This document shows, piece after piece, positions 43,051 to 52,522 of a stretch of 64,000 nucleotides of DNA. Made by a program: the position numbers and the translations under genes. The stretch spans positions 62,001-126,000 of the forward strand of contig JACRJX010000029.1 in assembly GCA_016235595.1 (NCBI GenBank), read 5' to 3'. This DNA is from Verrucomicrobiota bacterium. GTDB lineage: Bacteria > Verrucomicrobiota > Verrucomicrobiia > CAIQCK01. The notes beneath the pieces were generated by a model, which was not told the origin of the DNA, searched no databases, and saw nothing but the letters and a program-made list of their open reading frames with translations. Numbering within the stretch: the first letter of the stretch is position 1; the number at the start of each line of letters is the position of its first letter.

Positions 43051-43083
43051 AAGGGCCGGGACGAATCCCGGCCCTTCTGTTTG
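43051..43083. terminator. Bidirectional intrinsic terminator
   Basis: AAGGGCCGGG (43051-43060) pairs perfectly with CCCGGCCCTT (43067-43076) around ACGAAT, followed by CTGTTT. It lies between convergent genes ending at 42950 and 43096, so it can stop transcription from both sides. Confidence 0.85.
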
Positions 43084-43095
43084 CGAGATGAGGTT

Positions 43096-43839
43096 TTACT
43101 TCATCAATTGAGCGAGCTTCGACCCGATGGCGTCGGCCCAAATCTGATAGCCCTTCGCCGTCAGGTGCAGGAAGTCGGGCATGATCTCCTTGTCGATCGG
43201 CCCGTTGCCCGGAACGAACTTCTTGCCGATATCGAGGAAGAAGATGTGTTTGCCGTCGTCGAGCTTGCAGATGATCGCGTTCACTTCCTTGAGCTTCTCG
43301 TTCTGCGGGCCGAACTTCCCCTCGGGCTTGACGCCGCGTGGGAAAATTGCCAGCAACAGGATCTTTGCCTGCGGTTGCTTTTGGCGGACGGTCTTGACGA
43401 TCTTGGTGACGCCCTTGGCGATAGCCTCGGCGGAATCGCCACCGGAATTATTGGTGCCGATCATAATGACGAACGCCTTCGGCTTGATGCCGTCGAGTTC
43501 GCCGTTCTCAATGCGCCAGAGCACGTGCTGCGTGCGGTCGCCGCCGATGCCGAAATTGGCGGGCTTGTATTGGCCGAACGCCTTCTCCCAGATCGCCTTC
43601 TGGTTGCCCCATCCTGCCGTGATCGAGTCACCGAGGAACACAAGCTGAGCCTCGCCGGCTTTGGCGATCTGGAGAAAGCCCTCGTGCTTCTGCATGAAGG
43701 CTGCCTGCGGCTGGCCGGTCTTGGCGTCCATCTTGGGCGCGGCAACGTCCGGTGGCTGGGTTGCCGGTTTGTCAGCAGCGTGGATGGTGGCGACGCCGCA
43801 CAGCGCGGCGAGAGTGAGTGCGAGATGGAATGGCTTCAT
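43096..43839 (-). CDS. GDSL/SGNH esterase, PAF-acetylhydrolase-like
   Basis: A 247-residue secreted protein from ATG 43839 (signal 1-21). SGNH blocks are complete: LVFLGDSITAGWGNQ (S72), NFGIGGDRTQHVLWRI, VIMIGTNNSGGDSAE and the late D222-x-x-H225 (PDFLHLTAKGY). Members are platelet-activating-factor acetylhydrolase-like esterases, in this setting probably removing O-acetyl groups from glycans. Upstream ATGs would mask the signal peptide. It is divergent from nothing close and convergent with the SGNH-like gene. Confidence 0.9.
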   Translation of the reverse strand: MKPFHLALTLAALCGVATIHAADKPATQPPDVAAPKMDAKTGQPQAAFMQKHEGFLQIAKAGEAQLVFLGDSITAGWGNQKAIWEKAFGQYKPANFGIGGDRTQHVLWRIENGELDGIKPKAFVIMIGTNNSGGDSAEAIAKGVTKIVKTVRQKQPQAKILLLAIFPRGVKPEGKFGPQNEKLKEVNAIICKLDDGKHIFFLDIGKKFVPGNGPIDKEIMPDFLHLTAKGYQIWADAIGSKLAQLMK

Positions 43840-43966
43840 AGCTCCTGTTTGTGTGTTGTTGGTTACGAGATAGCGCTGACGTTTATAGAACGCTTCCGCG
43901 ATAGACTGCAACAACACGTTGCAGGCCGTCGCCGCCTTTGCTCGTGACCACGCCATCGGCCGTGTT

Positions 43967-45391
43967 TCACCTCCGGATTGGCAGCGGCGCGGCGGTTTCT
44001 TCCGTCATGTCGTAAGGCAACTGCCAGACGTGTTCGCCGGTCGAATCGCAGAAGTAAAGGCGCGACTCGGAGAACTTGTCAGGATTGCCGTCGGCCCAGA
44101 ATGCGAAGAATGGATCATGCGCGTTGCACGGGCGGCGGGCGTAATTATGGTTCAACGGGCTGTCCCGCGTGATTTGTTTTCTCAACGTCCACGTCTTGCC
44201 GGCGTCGCTGCTCGTCCAGAGGCACATCTCGCCGCCGCCACCGTAAGGCTGCGGACCGGGCAGGGTCGGCGCGATGATGCGCCATTCGTCGCCTGCAACC
44301 CAAAGGCTGCCCATGTCGTAGTTGTGATCGGTCTTCGCGATGGTGCTGGTCTGCCACGCGCGACCATCCCATCGCGTCAGGCAGAATTCGCGCGGATCAT
44401 TCTCAGGACCAGGCGCGAAGCCGCGGCTGGTCACGTAGAGCAACAGTGGCCGGCCGGCGCGGTCGAAATTGAGGTCACACGTGTATTGCAGTTTGCCCTG
44501 CGCGGCATAGTCCACCACCAGCGCCGGGTTCGTGACCTCGCTGAGCGGCGTTTCCAGCCGCTTGCCGTCCGCAGTCGTCCAGGTCTTGCCGAGATCCTCG
44601 GTCTGGACGTAGTAGAGGTTGGTGCGTTTGTCCACGCTGCCGCCGGGATGATAGTTGAAGAAGCTGGCGACCTTGCCGCCGCACGCGCCGCTGACCTGGT
44701 AATGGCCGCCCATGCCGGCGAGTTTGCGGTCGTCGCTCCACGTCACGCCGTCGCGGCTCGTGGCCCAATACAACTCGCGGCCCTTGGTGTATTTGGTGAA
44801 CATGTGCAGCCAGCCTTCGCCCGCCAGGAACCACGGCTGCGGGTACGTAATTTCCCTCTCGCCGATGCGCTCGAACGCCGCGACGCTGAACGGCTCCTTG
44901 CTGCGGTAGATGAAACCGGGCCGTTTCCGCGCGCGACCGCTGACGAAGATCCAAACGTGGCCCTTGTCGTCGAGTTGGATGCTGCCGTTGTCGTGCGGAT
45001 CGTTCACGGTGAGCTTGTCGTGAACAATGGTCGGGCGCGGCACCCGGCCGGTCTTGTGGTCAAAACATGACGTCATGACCAACAGGTGTCGCTGGCCCTT
45101 GACCGTGCCGCCGTAGGTGAAGAACGTCTTGTCGGCCTGCGGCGAATAAACCGCCATCGGGTTGTGGTTAGCGGTGTAGGTGCCCAACCCGCCGGAGTAT
45201 TTGTCGCCGTGTTTCGTGAACTGTCCGAGCGTGAACCAAATGCCGCGATAGCCATCGGCCTGGCCCGTGAGCGGCGCCGGCGGCGGCTTGGAAGTTTTGG
45301 TCTCGGCAGCCGGGGCATGACGGGGATTCAAGCCGGACAGGAAAAGCGAAAGACAAATCGAAATGACAAGCGAGTGTCGGAAGGTATTCAT
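43967..45391 (-). CDS. Secreted BNR_4 repeat protein
   Basis: A 474-residue protein with a signal peptide (FRHSLVISICLSLFLSGLNP). The BNR_4 family domain is recognisable: DGYRGIWFTLGQFTKHGDKY, NGSIQLDDKGHVWIFVSGRA, YWATSRDGVTWSDDRKL, YYVQTEDLGKTWTTADGK and LWTSSDAGKTWTLRK. The Asp-boxes (SxDxGxTW) define beta-propeller blades. BNR_4 proteins occur in loci for uronate or rhamnose-containing glycans; whether this one is catalytic is unknown. GGAG precedes the start. It is divergent from the large unknown secreted protein, with about 98 bases for both promoters. Confidence 0.85.
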   Translation of the reverse strand: MNTFRHSLVISICLSLFLSGLNPRHAPAAETKTSKPPPAPLTGQADGYRGIWFTLGQFTKHGDKYSGGLGTYTANHNPMAVYSPQADKTFFTYGGTVKGQRHLLVMTSCFDHKTGRVPRPTIVHDKLTVNDPHDNGSIQLDDKGHVWIFVSGRARKRPGFIYRSKEPFSVAAFERIGEREITYPQPWFLAGEGWLHMFTKYTKGRELYWATSRDGVTWSDDRKLAGMGGHYQVSGACGGKVASFFNYHPGGSVDKRTNLYYVQTEDLGKTWTTADGKRLETPLSEVTNPALVVDYAAQGKLQYTCDLNFDRAGRPLLLYVTSRGFAPGPENDPREFCLTRWDGRAWQTSTIAKTDHNYDMGSLWVAGDEWRIIAPTLPGPQPYGGGGEMCLWTSSDAGKTWTLRKQITRDSPLNHNYARRPCNAHDPFFAFWADGNPDKFSESRLYFCDSTGEHVWQLPYDMTEETAAPLPIRR

Positions 45392-45489
45392 GTCGGGTCT
45401 CCGGGAAGCGCGCGATGGTTCATGCGACGTCGCGAAGGATTGCACCAAGCCGCTTGATTATCAATCCCGCTTCCTGTAAACGCTCCACC

Positions 45490-47841
45490 ATGATCCAGTT
45501 TCGCCTCCGGCATTATTTCGTCGCGCTCTTGCTATCCGCCATCCCGATTTTCGCAGCGGAAGCGCCGCTGCCGACGCCGGAGGAGATCGTCGCCAACTGC
45601 GTGCAGGCCGGCGAGAAAACCTGGCGCAGCATTGCGAAACCGCCGCCGGGGCTTAGTTCACGCGAGTTATTTGCCTACGCGCTGGCGCTGTGCGAAGCCA
45701 GGACGAAGCTGGAGCGGCTGGAGAAACTCTTCGACGTGGCGGCGCAGATGCACGACCGCGACCCGCAGAGCCGCGGCTACGGCAACTTCCGCTGGAGTTG
45801 GTCGCACGAGGGCGTGTGGGACTTCAACGCGGTGGATTTCTGCATGCAAAACGGCGCGCTGCTCTGGATGCGCCACCGCGACACCATGCCGGCCGCCGCG
45901 CGCGCCAAGCTTCGCCCGATATTGGAGCTGGCCGGCGAAGGACTGCTGCGCCATCGCGTGACGGAGAGCTACACCAACATCGCACTGATGAACGCCGGCA
46001 ACCTCATCCTGCTCGGCGAGGCGTTGGGCAAACCGGCACTGGCCGACGAAGGCTACGCGCGGCTCGACCGCATTTGCCTCTACATGTCGCAAGGCGGCAC
46101 GCACGAGTATTGCAGTCCGACGTACTACGGCACGGACCTCGACGACCTCGTTTTGATCGAAGCGTTCTGTCAGCGCGAGCGCGGCCGGGCGCAAGCGCGG
46201 GCGCTATTGGAACTACTCTGGACCGACATTGCGCTGAATTGGTTTCCGCCCGCGCAGAAACTCGGCGGCGCGCGCAGCCGCGACTACGACTACCTGCGCG
46301 GCATTGGTTTCCTCGACCAGCAGATGATGGCCAACGGCTGGTTGCCGGCCAGTGAAAAACAGCGTATCGCCTCGATCTCGACCGCGTTCATTCGTTGGCG
46401 TCCGCCAGTGCGGCTTAAGACGATGGGTGAAACCCGTTTCCCGCGGCTCGTGACGCAGGTGTGGGGTTTGGAGAGAAGTCAGTCGCGAACCCATTATCTC
46501 TGCCGCGACGTGACGCTCAGCGTGGCGGGCGCGGGCTACGGCGGGCGCATGGACCTGCCGCTCTGCGCGGACCTGCCCGGCGATCGCAACGGCGTGCGCT
46601 GCTATTTCATCCCCGACGGCCGGCACGATCCCTACGGCAAAATCAAAATTCAGGAGAGCCAGGCGCACGCGAAAACGGTGCACCTCCAGCCGTTCTGGAC
46701 GGCGGCGCAGCGGCGTGTGGACGCGCTTGGTCTCGCCGTTTATCGCGACAAGGACGTGCCGCCGGAGACGCAGACCTTGGAGTCGCACTTCGTCATGCCG
46801 CTCGTCGTGGACGGTTTCTGGATTGGCGAGCGCCGCGTCGAGTTTCAGCCGGGCAAGGCGGCGGAATTTCCGCTAAAGCCGGGCGATGCCGTCGTGCTGC
46901 GCAAAGGCACCGCCGCCGTGGGTGTGCGCGTGCCGTGGGCGCGCGACCTCGCCGGCCATGCCGCGACGGTGGCGCTGGTCTATGATGCGAACGCCTTCGG
47001 TGCGGTGCGGCTCACGGTGACGCATCACGTCGCACAATCAGGCGTGGCAAAAACGAACGCGGCCGCGGCGTTCTGGGTGCGCATCGGCAGCGGCCTTGCG
47101 AGCGACGACGAGTTTGCGAAATGGCGGCGGCAGTTCGCAGTGGCGAAATGCGAAGTCGAGGTATCGCCGGAGCGCGTGCGCATCGGCATCACCGGTGCGG
47201 ACGGTCCGGTCGCAGTCTGCGCGGCGGCACCCTACGCCAAATCGCTCCCGACCGAGCCGATGCCGCCGCGGGCGCTGCTGGCTTGCAACGGCGAAGACAT
47301 CGGGAAGCGGCTGTTGGAAAACATTGAGCCGGTGAAATCGTTCATGGCGAAACGCGCGGCCATCGTTCCGATCACAGTCCCGGCGAATAAGGACGTTTAC
47401 TGGGAGGCGGAATCCGGCGACGTGACGCCGCCGATGAGTTGTGGCGAGGATTCCGCCGCGTCCCGCGGCCTGTTCGTCTGGATGCCGGCCAAGCCCGGCG
47501 AGCGCGGAGGCAGTTCGATGGGTTGCGTAACGTGGGAACTGCGCGTCCAGAAGGCTGGCAAATACTACCTCTGGGGCCGCGTGCTCGCCCCGACACCGGA
47601 GAACGATTCCTTCTTTCTCCGCGCCTTCACCGACGCCGCCGACCTGATCGAGATGACCCCATGGCCCACCGGCACGCATAAGAAATGGCAATGGGTTCGC
47701 GTGATGCCAGAGCGCACAAAGACACCTCTGCCGATCACGCTGCCCGCCGGTGCCCTGAGCCTTCAGCTCCGTGTCCGCGAAGCCGGCACGAAGATTGACC
47801 GTCTCTTTCTCACGCCGCAGGCGACAGTGGAACCGCGCTGA
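45490..47841 (+). CDS. Large secreted protein with helical toroid and C-terminal carbohydrate-binding-like domain
   Basis: A 783-residue protein from ATG 45490 (signal 1-22, cleavage near AAEAP); an upstream in-frame ATG at 45415 is not supported. Residues 25-330 are mainly helical (ALCEARTKLERLEKLFDVAA, FNAVDFCMQNGALLWMRHRD, HEYCSPTYYGTDLDDLVLIE), as in alpha/alpha-toroid hydrolases or lyases. A beta-rich middle follows. The C-terminal 150 residues contain YWEAESGDVTPPMSCGEDSA and LRVQKAGKYYLWGRVLAP, a carbohydrate-binding-module-like sandwich. No family assigned; a polysaccharide lyase is possible. Divergent from the BNR_4 gene. Confidence 0.7.
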   Translation: MIQFRLRHYFVALLLSAIPIFAAEAPLPTPEEIVANCVQAGEKTWRSIAKPPPGLSSRELFAYALALCEARTKLERLEKLFDVAAQMHDRDPQSRGYGNFRWSWSHEGVWDFNAVDFCMQNGALLWMRHRDTMPAAARAKLRPILELAGEGLLRHRVTESYTNIALMNAGNLILLGEALGKPALADEGYARLDRICLYMSQGGTHEYCSPTYYGTDLDDLVLIEAFCQRERGRAQARALLELLWTDIALNWFPPAQKLGGARSRDYDYLRGIGFLDQQMMANGWLPASEKQRIASISTAFIRWRPPVRLKTMGETRFPRLVTQVWGLERSQSRTHYLCRDVTLSVAGAGYGGRMDLPLCADLPGDRNGVRCYFIPDGRHDPYGKIKIQESQAHAKTVHLQPFWTAAQRRVDALGLAVYRDKDVPPETQTLESHFVMPLVVDGFWIGERRVEFQPGKAAEFPLKPGDAVVLRKGTAAVGVRVPWARDLAGHAATVALVYDANAFGAVRLTVTHHVAQSGVAKTNAAAAFWVRIGSGLASDDEFAKWRRQFAVAKCEVEVSPERVRIGITGADGPVAVCAAAPYAKSLPTEPMPPRALLACNGEDIGKRLLENIEPVKSFMAKRAAIVPITVPANKDVYWEAESGDVTPPMSCGEDSAASRGLFVWMPAKPGERGGSSMGCVTWELRVQKAGKYYLWGRVLAPTPENDSFFLRAFTDAADLIEMTPWPTGTHKKWQWVRVMPERTKTPLPITLPAGALSLQLRVREAGTKIDRLFLTPQATVEPR

Positions 47842-47940
47842 CAATCACGCGGCCGCAATTACAGGTTCTCTCGGATAAAGAGATCGCAATGGATTGGAAC
47901 GCAATGGCAGCGATGACGCACTGAACAGCACGCGCGGCAG

Positions 47941-48456
47941 CTATTCGTGCAAAACGCCTGTGATTTCCTCGACAACGGAGGCTTCCAAATCGAGCAGGAA
48001 TTTTTTCCAGCCGCGGCCCGCCGAGAATCCGCCAACGCCGTTGCAGGCCACGGCACGGTGGCAGGGGATGAGCAACGGCAACGGATTGCGTCCGCAGGCA
48101 GTGCCGACAGCGCGACAAGCCCGGGGCCGGCCGATCGCACGGGCGATCTGCGCGTAGGTGCGAGTCTGACCGTGCGGAATCCGGCGCAACGCGCGCCAGA
48201 CAGCGCGTTGAAACGGGGTGGCTCCATCCAAGTCCAGCGGATGGCGCAGATCCACACTTCGGCCATCGAAGTAGTCGTGCAGGTCGCGTTGGAGGCGGCG
48301 CAACATCGCATCCAACACCACCGCGCTTTTGCGCCGCCGCCGGGCGCGACCGCGCGGCAGGGTCAGGGAACGCAGGCCGCGGTCGGACAACTCGACGCGC
48401 ATCTGGCCGACGGGCGTCGCCAGGCAATAACTCTGGATGGTCCGTTTCGTTTTCAT
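47941..48456 (-). CDS. ogt: Methylated-DNA-protein cysteine methyltransferase
   Basis: A 171-residue repair protein. The active-site motif is LLIPCHRAVA with C132. It is preceded by TPFQRAVWRALRRIPHGQTR and TYAQIARAIGRPRACRAVGT, the helix-turn-helix and Asn hinge (GRNP). It transfers O6-methyl from guanine to itself irreversibly. ATG 48456 gives MKTKRTIQSYCLATPVGQMR, as in the family; an upstream ATG adds 27 residues. It is the third gene of an apparent operon behind two small membrane proteins (13 bases from the previous stop). Confidence 0.95.
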   Translation of the reverse strand: MKTKRTIQSYCLATPVGQMRVELSDRGLRSLTLPRGRARRRRKSAVVLDAMLRRLQRDLHDYFDGRSVDLRHPLDLDGATPFQRAVWRALRRIPHGQTRTYAQIARAIGRPRACRAVGTACGRNPLPLLIPCHRAVACNGVGGFSAGRGWKKFLLDLEASVVEEITGVLHE

Positions 48457-48469
48457 CACGCCCCCTTTG

Positions 48470-48982
48470 TCAACAATGTACCAACGCGAATACAAGCCCC
48501 AGTATGGTGCCCCCCAACAACACAATGCTGAACACAAACCGATACCGCGCCATGCGCCGTTCGTAGCGCAATGGGCGCACGGTCTTGAAGCTGCCCGTGG
48601 AAAGGTAACTCACCAACTTCGGATCCATTGGCTGATGGCGCGGGCGGAAAAACGATTGCCACCACGTCTGCCGTGCACCGCTGGAAGGAACCACTTCGTT
48701 CTCCGATGCAGGTCGCGACCACAGTTCGCGTTGCCGCGGTGTGCCGAAGCTGACGCCGCTCCGGGTCGGCGGCGGTGGCGCGGCAGGCGGTTCGGCTTCC
48801 GGTGGCGTCTCGGGGGGCGGCGGCCGGTTCGAGGGATAGGCAGTGCTGGCGGGTTTGAACGGGCTGCCTTTGCCCGGCGCGCGCCGCAACTGCCGCACCT
48901 GCGCATCGAGATTTTCCAACTCCTTGTCAATCTCACGCAGCCGGCGGTCCAGCGCATTCTGTCTTTTTCCGAACCAAGCCAT
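48470..48982 (-). CDS. Small C-terminally anchored membrane protein
   Basis: A 170-residue protein from ATG 48982. The N-terminus is a short coiled coil (FGKRQNALDRRLREIDKELE, NLDAQVRQLRRA), followed by a Pro/Ser-rich linker (PPPPETPPEAEPPAAPPPP) and a C-terminal membrane helix (FVFSIVLLGGTILGLVFALV). No family recognised. Shape and the neighbouring gene suggest a partner pair of membrane-anchored coiled-coil proteins. Seven bases separate it from the preceding gene, and ogt follows after 13. Confidence 0.72.
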   Translation of the reverse strand: MAWFGKRQNALDRRLREIDKELENLDAQVRQLRRAPGKGSPFKPASTAYPSNRPPPPETPPEAEPPAAPPPPTRSGVSFGTPRQRELWSRPASENEVVPSSGARQTWWQSFFRPRHQPMDPKLVSYLSTGSFKTVRPLRYERRMARYRFVFSIVLLGGTILGLVFALVHC

Positions 48983-48989
48983 GATACAG

Positions 48990-49604
48990 CTACCACTTGA
49001 CCACAAGGGTCAGCACGAGAATCAGCAGGATCAGAACCAACGGTAACGAGAACGCGAAACCGAGCTTCATCGCCTGACCGAAGCTGATGCGATCAAGCGG
49101 ATTCGCCGGACCGGAGAATTTCTCCAGCGGCGTCTGCGGCATATCCTCCGGCGACTTGTTCTGGAGCGCGTCAATGCGCAGGCAGGCGCGGTTGAACTCC
49201 ATCCGCGCCGTCTCGATCATGGCCAGCGACTTGGACAGTTCGGACTTCAGGTTCTCGCTGTCCCAATGGGCGTCGGTCAGGGTCTCGACCTGTGTAAGCT
49301 GTTCCTTGAACGTTTGTCGCGTGCGGGCGATGAGGTCGGCCATCCGCTGCGTTTCTACCTGTTCGTGCTCCAGCACGACCAGGCCGCGGTTGAGCGCTTC
49401 AACGATCTCGACGCGGCCGCGCGCGAACTCGTCGTGGCGGCGGCGCATTTCCTCCAGTTCGCCTTTGGCGCGTTCCAGTTCCTCTTTCTTGCGCTGCAGT
49501 GTTACAATCTGTTCCCGCGCCTGCTCCAGATTCGAGTCCAGTGCCTCGCGGGCAACTGGCTGCGTCTGGCGAAATCCCGGTTGCGGTGGATAATCCTGTG
49601 ACAT
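48990..49604 (-). CDS. Coiled-coil protein with C-terminal membrane anchor
   Basis: A 204-residue protein starting MSQDYPPQPGFRQTQPVARE at ATG 49604, with AGGAG at good spacing. Residues 25-130 form a long coiled coil (DSNLEQAREQIVTLQRKKEE, LERAKGELEEMRRRHDEFAR). The C-terminus is one hydrophobic segment (FGQAMKLGFAFSLPLVLILL ending VVKW). No known family. It is the first gene of the three-gene unit ending in ogt. A structural or scaffolding role is a guess. Confidence 0.75.
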   Translation of the reverse strand: MSQDYPPQPGFRQTQPVAREALDSNLEQAREQIVTLQRKKEELERAKGELEEMRRRHDEFARGRVEIVEALNRGLVVLEHEQVETQRMADLIARTRQTFKEQLTQVETLTDAHWDSENLKSELSKSLAMIETARMEFNRACLRIDALQNKSPEDMPQTPLEKFSGPANPLDRISFGQAMKLGFAFSLPLVLILLILVLTLVVKW

Positions 49605-49789
49605 GCTCTCCTTTCGTGAGCCAAAAAAATACAAAGTGTTGCCCCGTATCACGGAGCATGGAATACCGTATACGAACGTCGGCGGCATGTAAAGCAGCGC
49701 CCGGTAGTGATGCCGGGCAGATTCTCCTCCCGTCTGTGCCGGATGCGAGCAGGTTTGACGGCACGCCATTGCCGCCGCATGATGTCCTC

Positions 49790-52522
49790 ATGCGCCTGAC
49801 ACTCTCCCTGGGCACTGCACTCGTCCTGGCAGTCTCCGTCTGTGCCCAGCCATCCGTCGATCAAACACCGGCGACGTTGCGCGTGACCGCTCCGGCCTAT
49901 CGTGTCACTTTTCAACGCCAGAACAGCGCGTTCGACCTGGAACTGCGCGACACCAAAGGCACATGGCGGCGCGTGGCGAGAAAGTTTGCCGAACCGGAGT
50001 TCGCTGTTGTGGACAACGTCGGTCTGCAAACGACATCCGGCCTTCTCGCGCGAGTCGAACATGCCGTGCGCGGCGATGCCGTTGTCGTCGGCATGACGGT
50101 CGTGGTCTCGCCCGAGCCGCGGCAAATTCTCTGCCTCCATTTCATCTGCGCGGATGAAGGCGTGCTCGTGCGGTTCGCGCTCGATAACAAGGCCTGCTCC
50201 GAAAAGGCCCGATGCTGGGCGATGCCGCGGCTGCCGCTTGACGAGCCTCTCTTTGACGCTTACGCCTTCTGGCGCGAGCCGGACGAGTTTCGTGGCGGCA
50301 TGATCGCCGCTCTCGGTCAGAACGACGCCTTCGCCGGCGTGGCGGCATGGGGCAGGCGCGGCGATACGGCGGAACGACTCAGCGCCCGGCATCCGGCGGT
50401 GATCGCACGTGCCGCTGGCGCGGGCACCGGCATCGGCGTCGTTTTCCTGCGGTATGCCGAGGACTGGCAACCGGTCAGTTCCTTCGTCCAACGCCACACG
50501 CCAACAAGCTTGTTTCTCTACCCGGCCATCGCGTCGGCGCACGCCGCGGCGAACAGTCTTTGGGCGTGGTTCGCGCCGTTTGCTGAGGACGACGCCGCGA
50601 AGATGGCCGCCAAGGTCGAGAGGCTTGTCACGCGCGGCGATGAACTCCGTCGCGAGTTCCAACCGATCGCACCGGAGCCGGACCCGCGATGGCTGAAACC
50701 TGTGCCGGATTTTCCGGCGGCACTGCGGCGACAGCAACCTGTCACCGATATCCGCGATGCCATCGTTTACTCGGTGCACGAAACAATGGACTCGGACCAC
50801 GGCATCCGCGCCGGTGCGAAGGCCGGTTCGGATTGCTGGATTCGCGCGTGGTTTAAGTGGAACCACGCGCGCGATTACGCTGCGATGGCCCATCTGCCGC
50901 CGAAGGCACACGCGCTCGGCGCGCTCTTCGGCGGCGGCATCACGTGCAGCGCGCTCTATCACGGCGAGAACGGCCTCACCGAAGCGCAGGTGCTCGACAT
51001 GGCCACGCGCGGCCCGAACGGCAAGCTTGTGGACGCGTGGGACGAGCGTAACTGCCGCCATGGTACGCTGTCGAACCCCGCCTACCTCGAGTATCTCCTC
51101 TCATGGTGCCGCCGGCAGATTGACGCAGGCGTGGATTACCTCTTCATGGACGAGATCAACGCCGCGCTCCAGAAGAATGAAGGTTTTGACGATTACTCAC
51201 TCCGCGATTACCGCGCTTGGCTGGAGAAACGCGGCCTTGCCCACAAGCCGCCCACGTCGGAAGAACCACCCGCCGAGTGGCACGCGTTTCGCCGCGACCG
51301 CGATGACCGCGCGTGGAAGTGGCTGACCGACGCCATCCGTTCCCACGCTGCGAACAAGGGTCGGCGCGTGTTCATCAGCGGCAACGGCCTCGCCCGCTAC
51401 GTGGACCTGCAAGTGCTCGGCGTATGGGGACTCTGGCGCGTGAAAGATGGCGTGGTGGATCTCTCGGAAAACCAGATCAACGACTGGGCCTCCACCGTCA
51501 CCGCAGGCCGCGCACTGGCGGGCGCGCGCGTGCCGGTGGTCTTCTTCCATGACTGGGGGTTCAACGGTTTTCCATGGATGGAAGTCTCGTCGCCCGATCG
51601 CGATTTGTGGATGCGTGTGCGCGGCGCGGAGATTTATGCGGCGGGGGCGTTCTTCGCATTTCCCGTGCATGGACCGATGGGCAACGACGCGTTGCGCGAC
51701 GGCGGCATCCACGAGATCGCGCGCCAGACGGCATTTTACCAGCGCAACAAGGCGCTTTACCTCGATGCGCGCCTGCTCGGCTTCGAGCCAATCGAAACGA
51801 ACGCGCCCTTGTTGAGCACAGCGCTATGGCGGCGCGACAACCCGCCGGCGCTGTTGCTCCATGTCATCAACCGCCAGGCGAAAGACTCGAAGCCGGAGCG
51901 GCGCGAGCATGTGAAGCTAAAGCTGCCAACACCAGAACTGCCGAAGGCTGTCCGCATCGTCTCGCCCGATTGGGAAGGCGAGCGACGTGGTGAGGCGCAC
52001 GTCAAGGACGGCCGCGTCGTCGTTACGCTGCCGTCGCTCGACGCCTATGTCGTCGCCATCCTCGACTACGACCGGTTGCCCGAAGTGAAACTTTCCAGTC
52101 CGCGAATCGTGCCCACCGCACAATGGGGTCGGCCGGAACGAAGCGAGTTCGTCGTCGAGCAGGATGGCACGGTTCGCGATGCCTGGGCGCTGCCGGCGTT
52201 TTTGCAGGGCAACCTCCACGCCGCTCTACGCGAGCCGCCGGTCCTTCTTGTAAACATGCCGCGTGGCGGAAAGCTGAGCGTCCACGTTCGCGCCGTCGCC
52301 ACACTGGGCGCGAAACTCGAGTGCCTCGTGGACGGCGCACTCACCCAGACAGAAGACCTGCCCGACCTCGATCGGAAGAACGACAGCGGGGCGCGCGAAT
52401 ATGACAAGACCTTCGAGTTTACCATCCCGCCCGGCCGTCATCGCGTGACGCTGCGGAACAGCGGCGGCGATTGGGCCTTCGTGGCGTGGTATGCGTTTGT
52501 GGGGGAGGTCAGCGGCTGGTAA
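49790..52522 (+). CDS. Large secreted TIM-barrel protein, probable glycoside hydrolase
   Basis: A 910-residue protein from ATG 49790 (signal 1-19); upstream codons are not supported. Residues 20-250 form a beta-sandwich (APAYRVTFQRQNSAFDLELR). About 265-640 is a barrel-like region with DCWIRAWFKWNHARDYAAM, GVDYLFMDEINAALQKNEGF, LARYVDLQVLGVWGLWRV and FFHDWGFNGFPWMEVSS. Acidic residues in FMDEIN are candidate catalytic groups. The C-terminal part contains a beta domain (about 690-760) and a sandwich near the end (FTIPPGRHRVTLRNSGGDW). The domain order is that of family GH-type enzymes, but no family was recognised. Confidence 0.72.
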   Translation: MRLTLSLGTALVLAVSVCAQPSVDQTPATLRVTAPAYRVTFQRQNSAFDLELRDTKGTWRRVARKFAEPEFAVVDNVGLQTTSGLLARVEHAVRGDAVVVGMTVVVSPEPRQILCLHFICADEGVLVRFALDNKACSEKARCWAMPRLPLDEPLFDAYAFWREPDEFRGGMIAALGQNDAFAGVAAWGRRGDTAERLSARHPAVIARAAGAGTGIGVVFLRYAEDWQPVSSFVQRHTPTSLFLYPAIASAHAAANSLWAWFAPFAEDDAAKMAAKVERLVTRGDELRREFQPIAPEPDPRWLKPVPDFPAALRRQQPVTDIRDAIVYSVHETMDSDHGIRAGAKAGSDCWIRAWFKWNHARDYAAMAHLPPKAHALGALFGGGITCSALYHGENGLTEAQVLDMATRGPNGKLVDAWDERNCRHGTLSNPAYLEYLLSWCRRQIDAGVDYLFMDEINAALQKNEGFDDYSLRDYRAWLEKRGLAHKPPTSEEPPAEWHAFRRDRDDRAWKWLTDAIRSHAANKGRRVFISGNGLARYVDLQVLGVWGLWRVKDGVVDLSENQINDWASTVTAGRALAGARVPVVFFHDWGFNGFPWMEVSSPDRDLWMRVRGAEIYAAGAFFAFPVHGPMGNDALRDGGIHEIARQTAFYQRNKALYLDARLLGFEPIETNAPLLSTALWRRDNPPALLLHVINRQAKDSKPERREHVKLKLPTPELPKAVRIVSPDWEGERRGEAHVKDGRVVVTLPSLDAYVVAILDYDRLPEVKLSSPRIVPTAQWGRPERSEFVVEQDGTVRDAWALPAFLQGNLHAALREPPVLLVNMPRGGKLSVHVRAVATLGAKLECLVDGALTQTEDLPDLDRKNDSGAREYDKTFEFTIPPGRHRVTLRNSGGDWAFVAWYAFVGEVSGW

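Noticed and set aside
45415-45489. Upstream N-terminal extension of the 783-residue secreted protein
   Set aside because: It would hide a clear signal peptide beginning at 45490.
49499-49789. 97-codon N-terminal extension of the 910-residue secreted protein
   Set aside because: It overlaps the divergent coiled-coil gene and would place the signal peptide internally.
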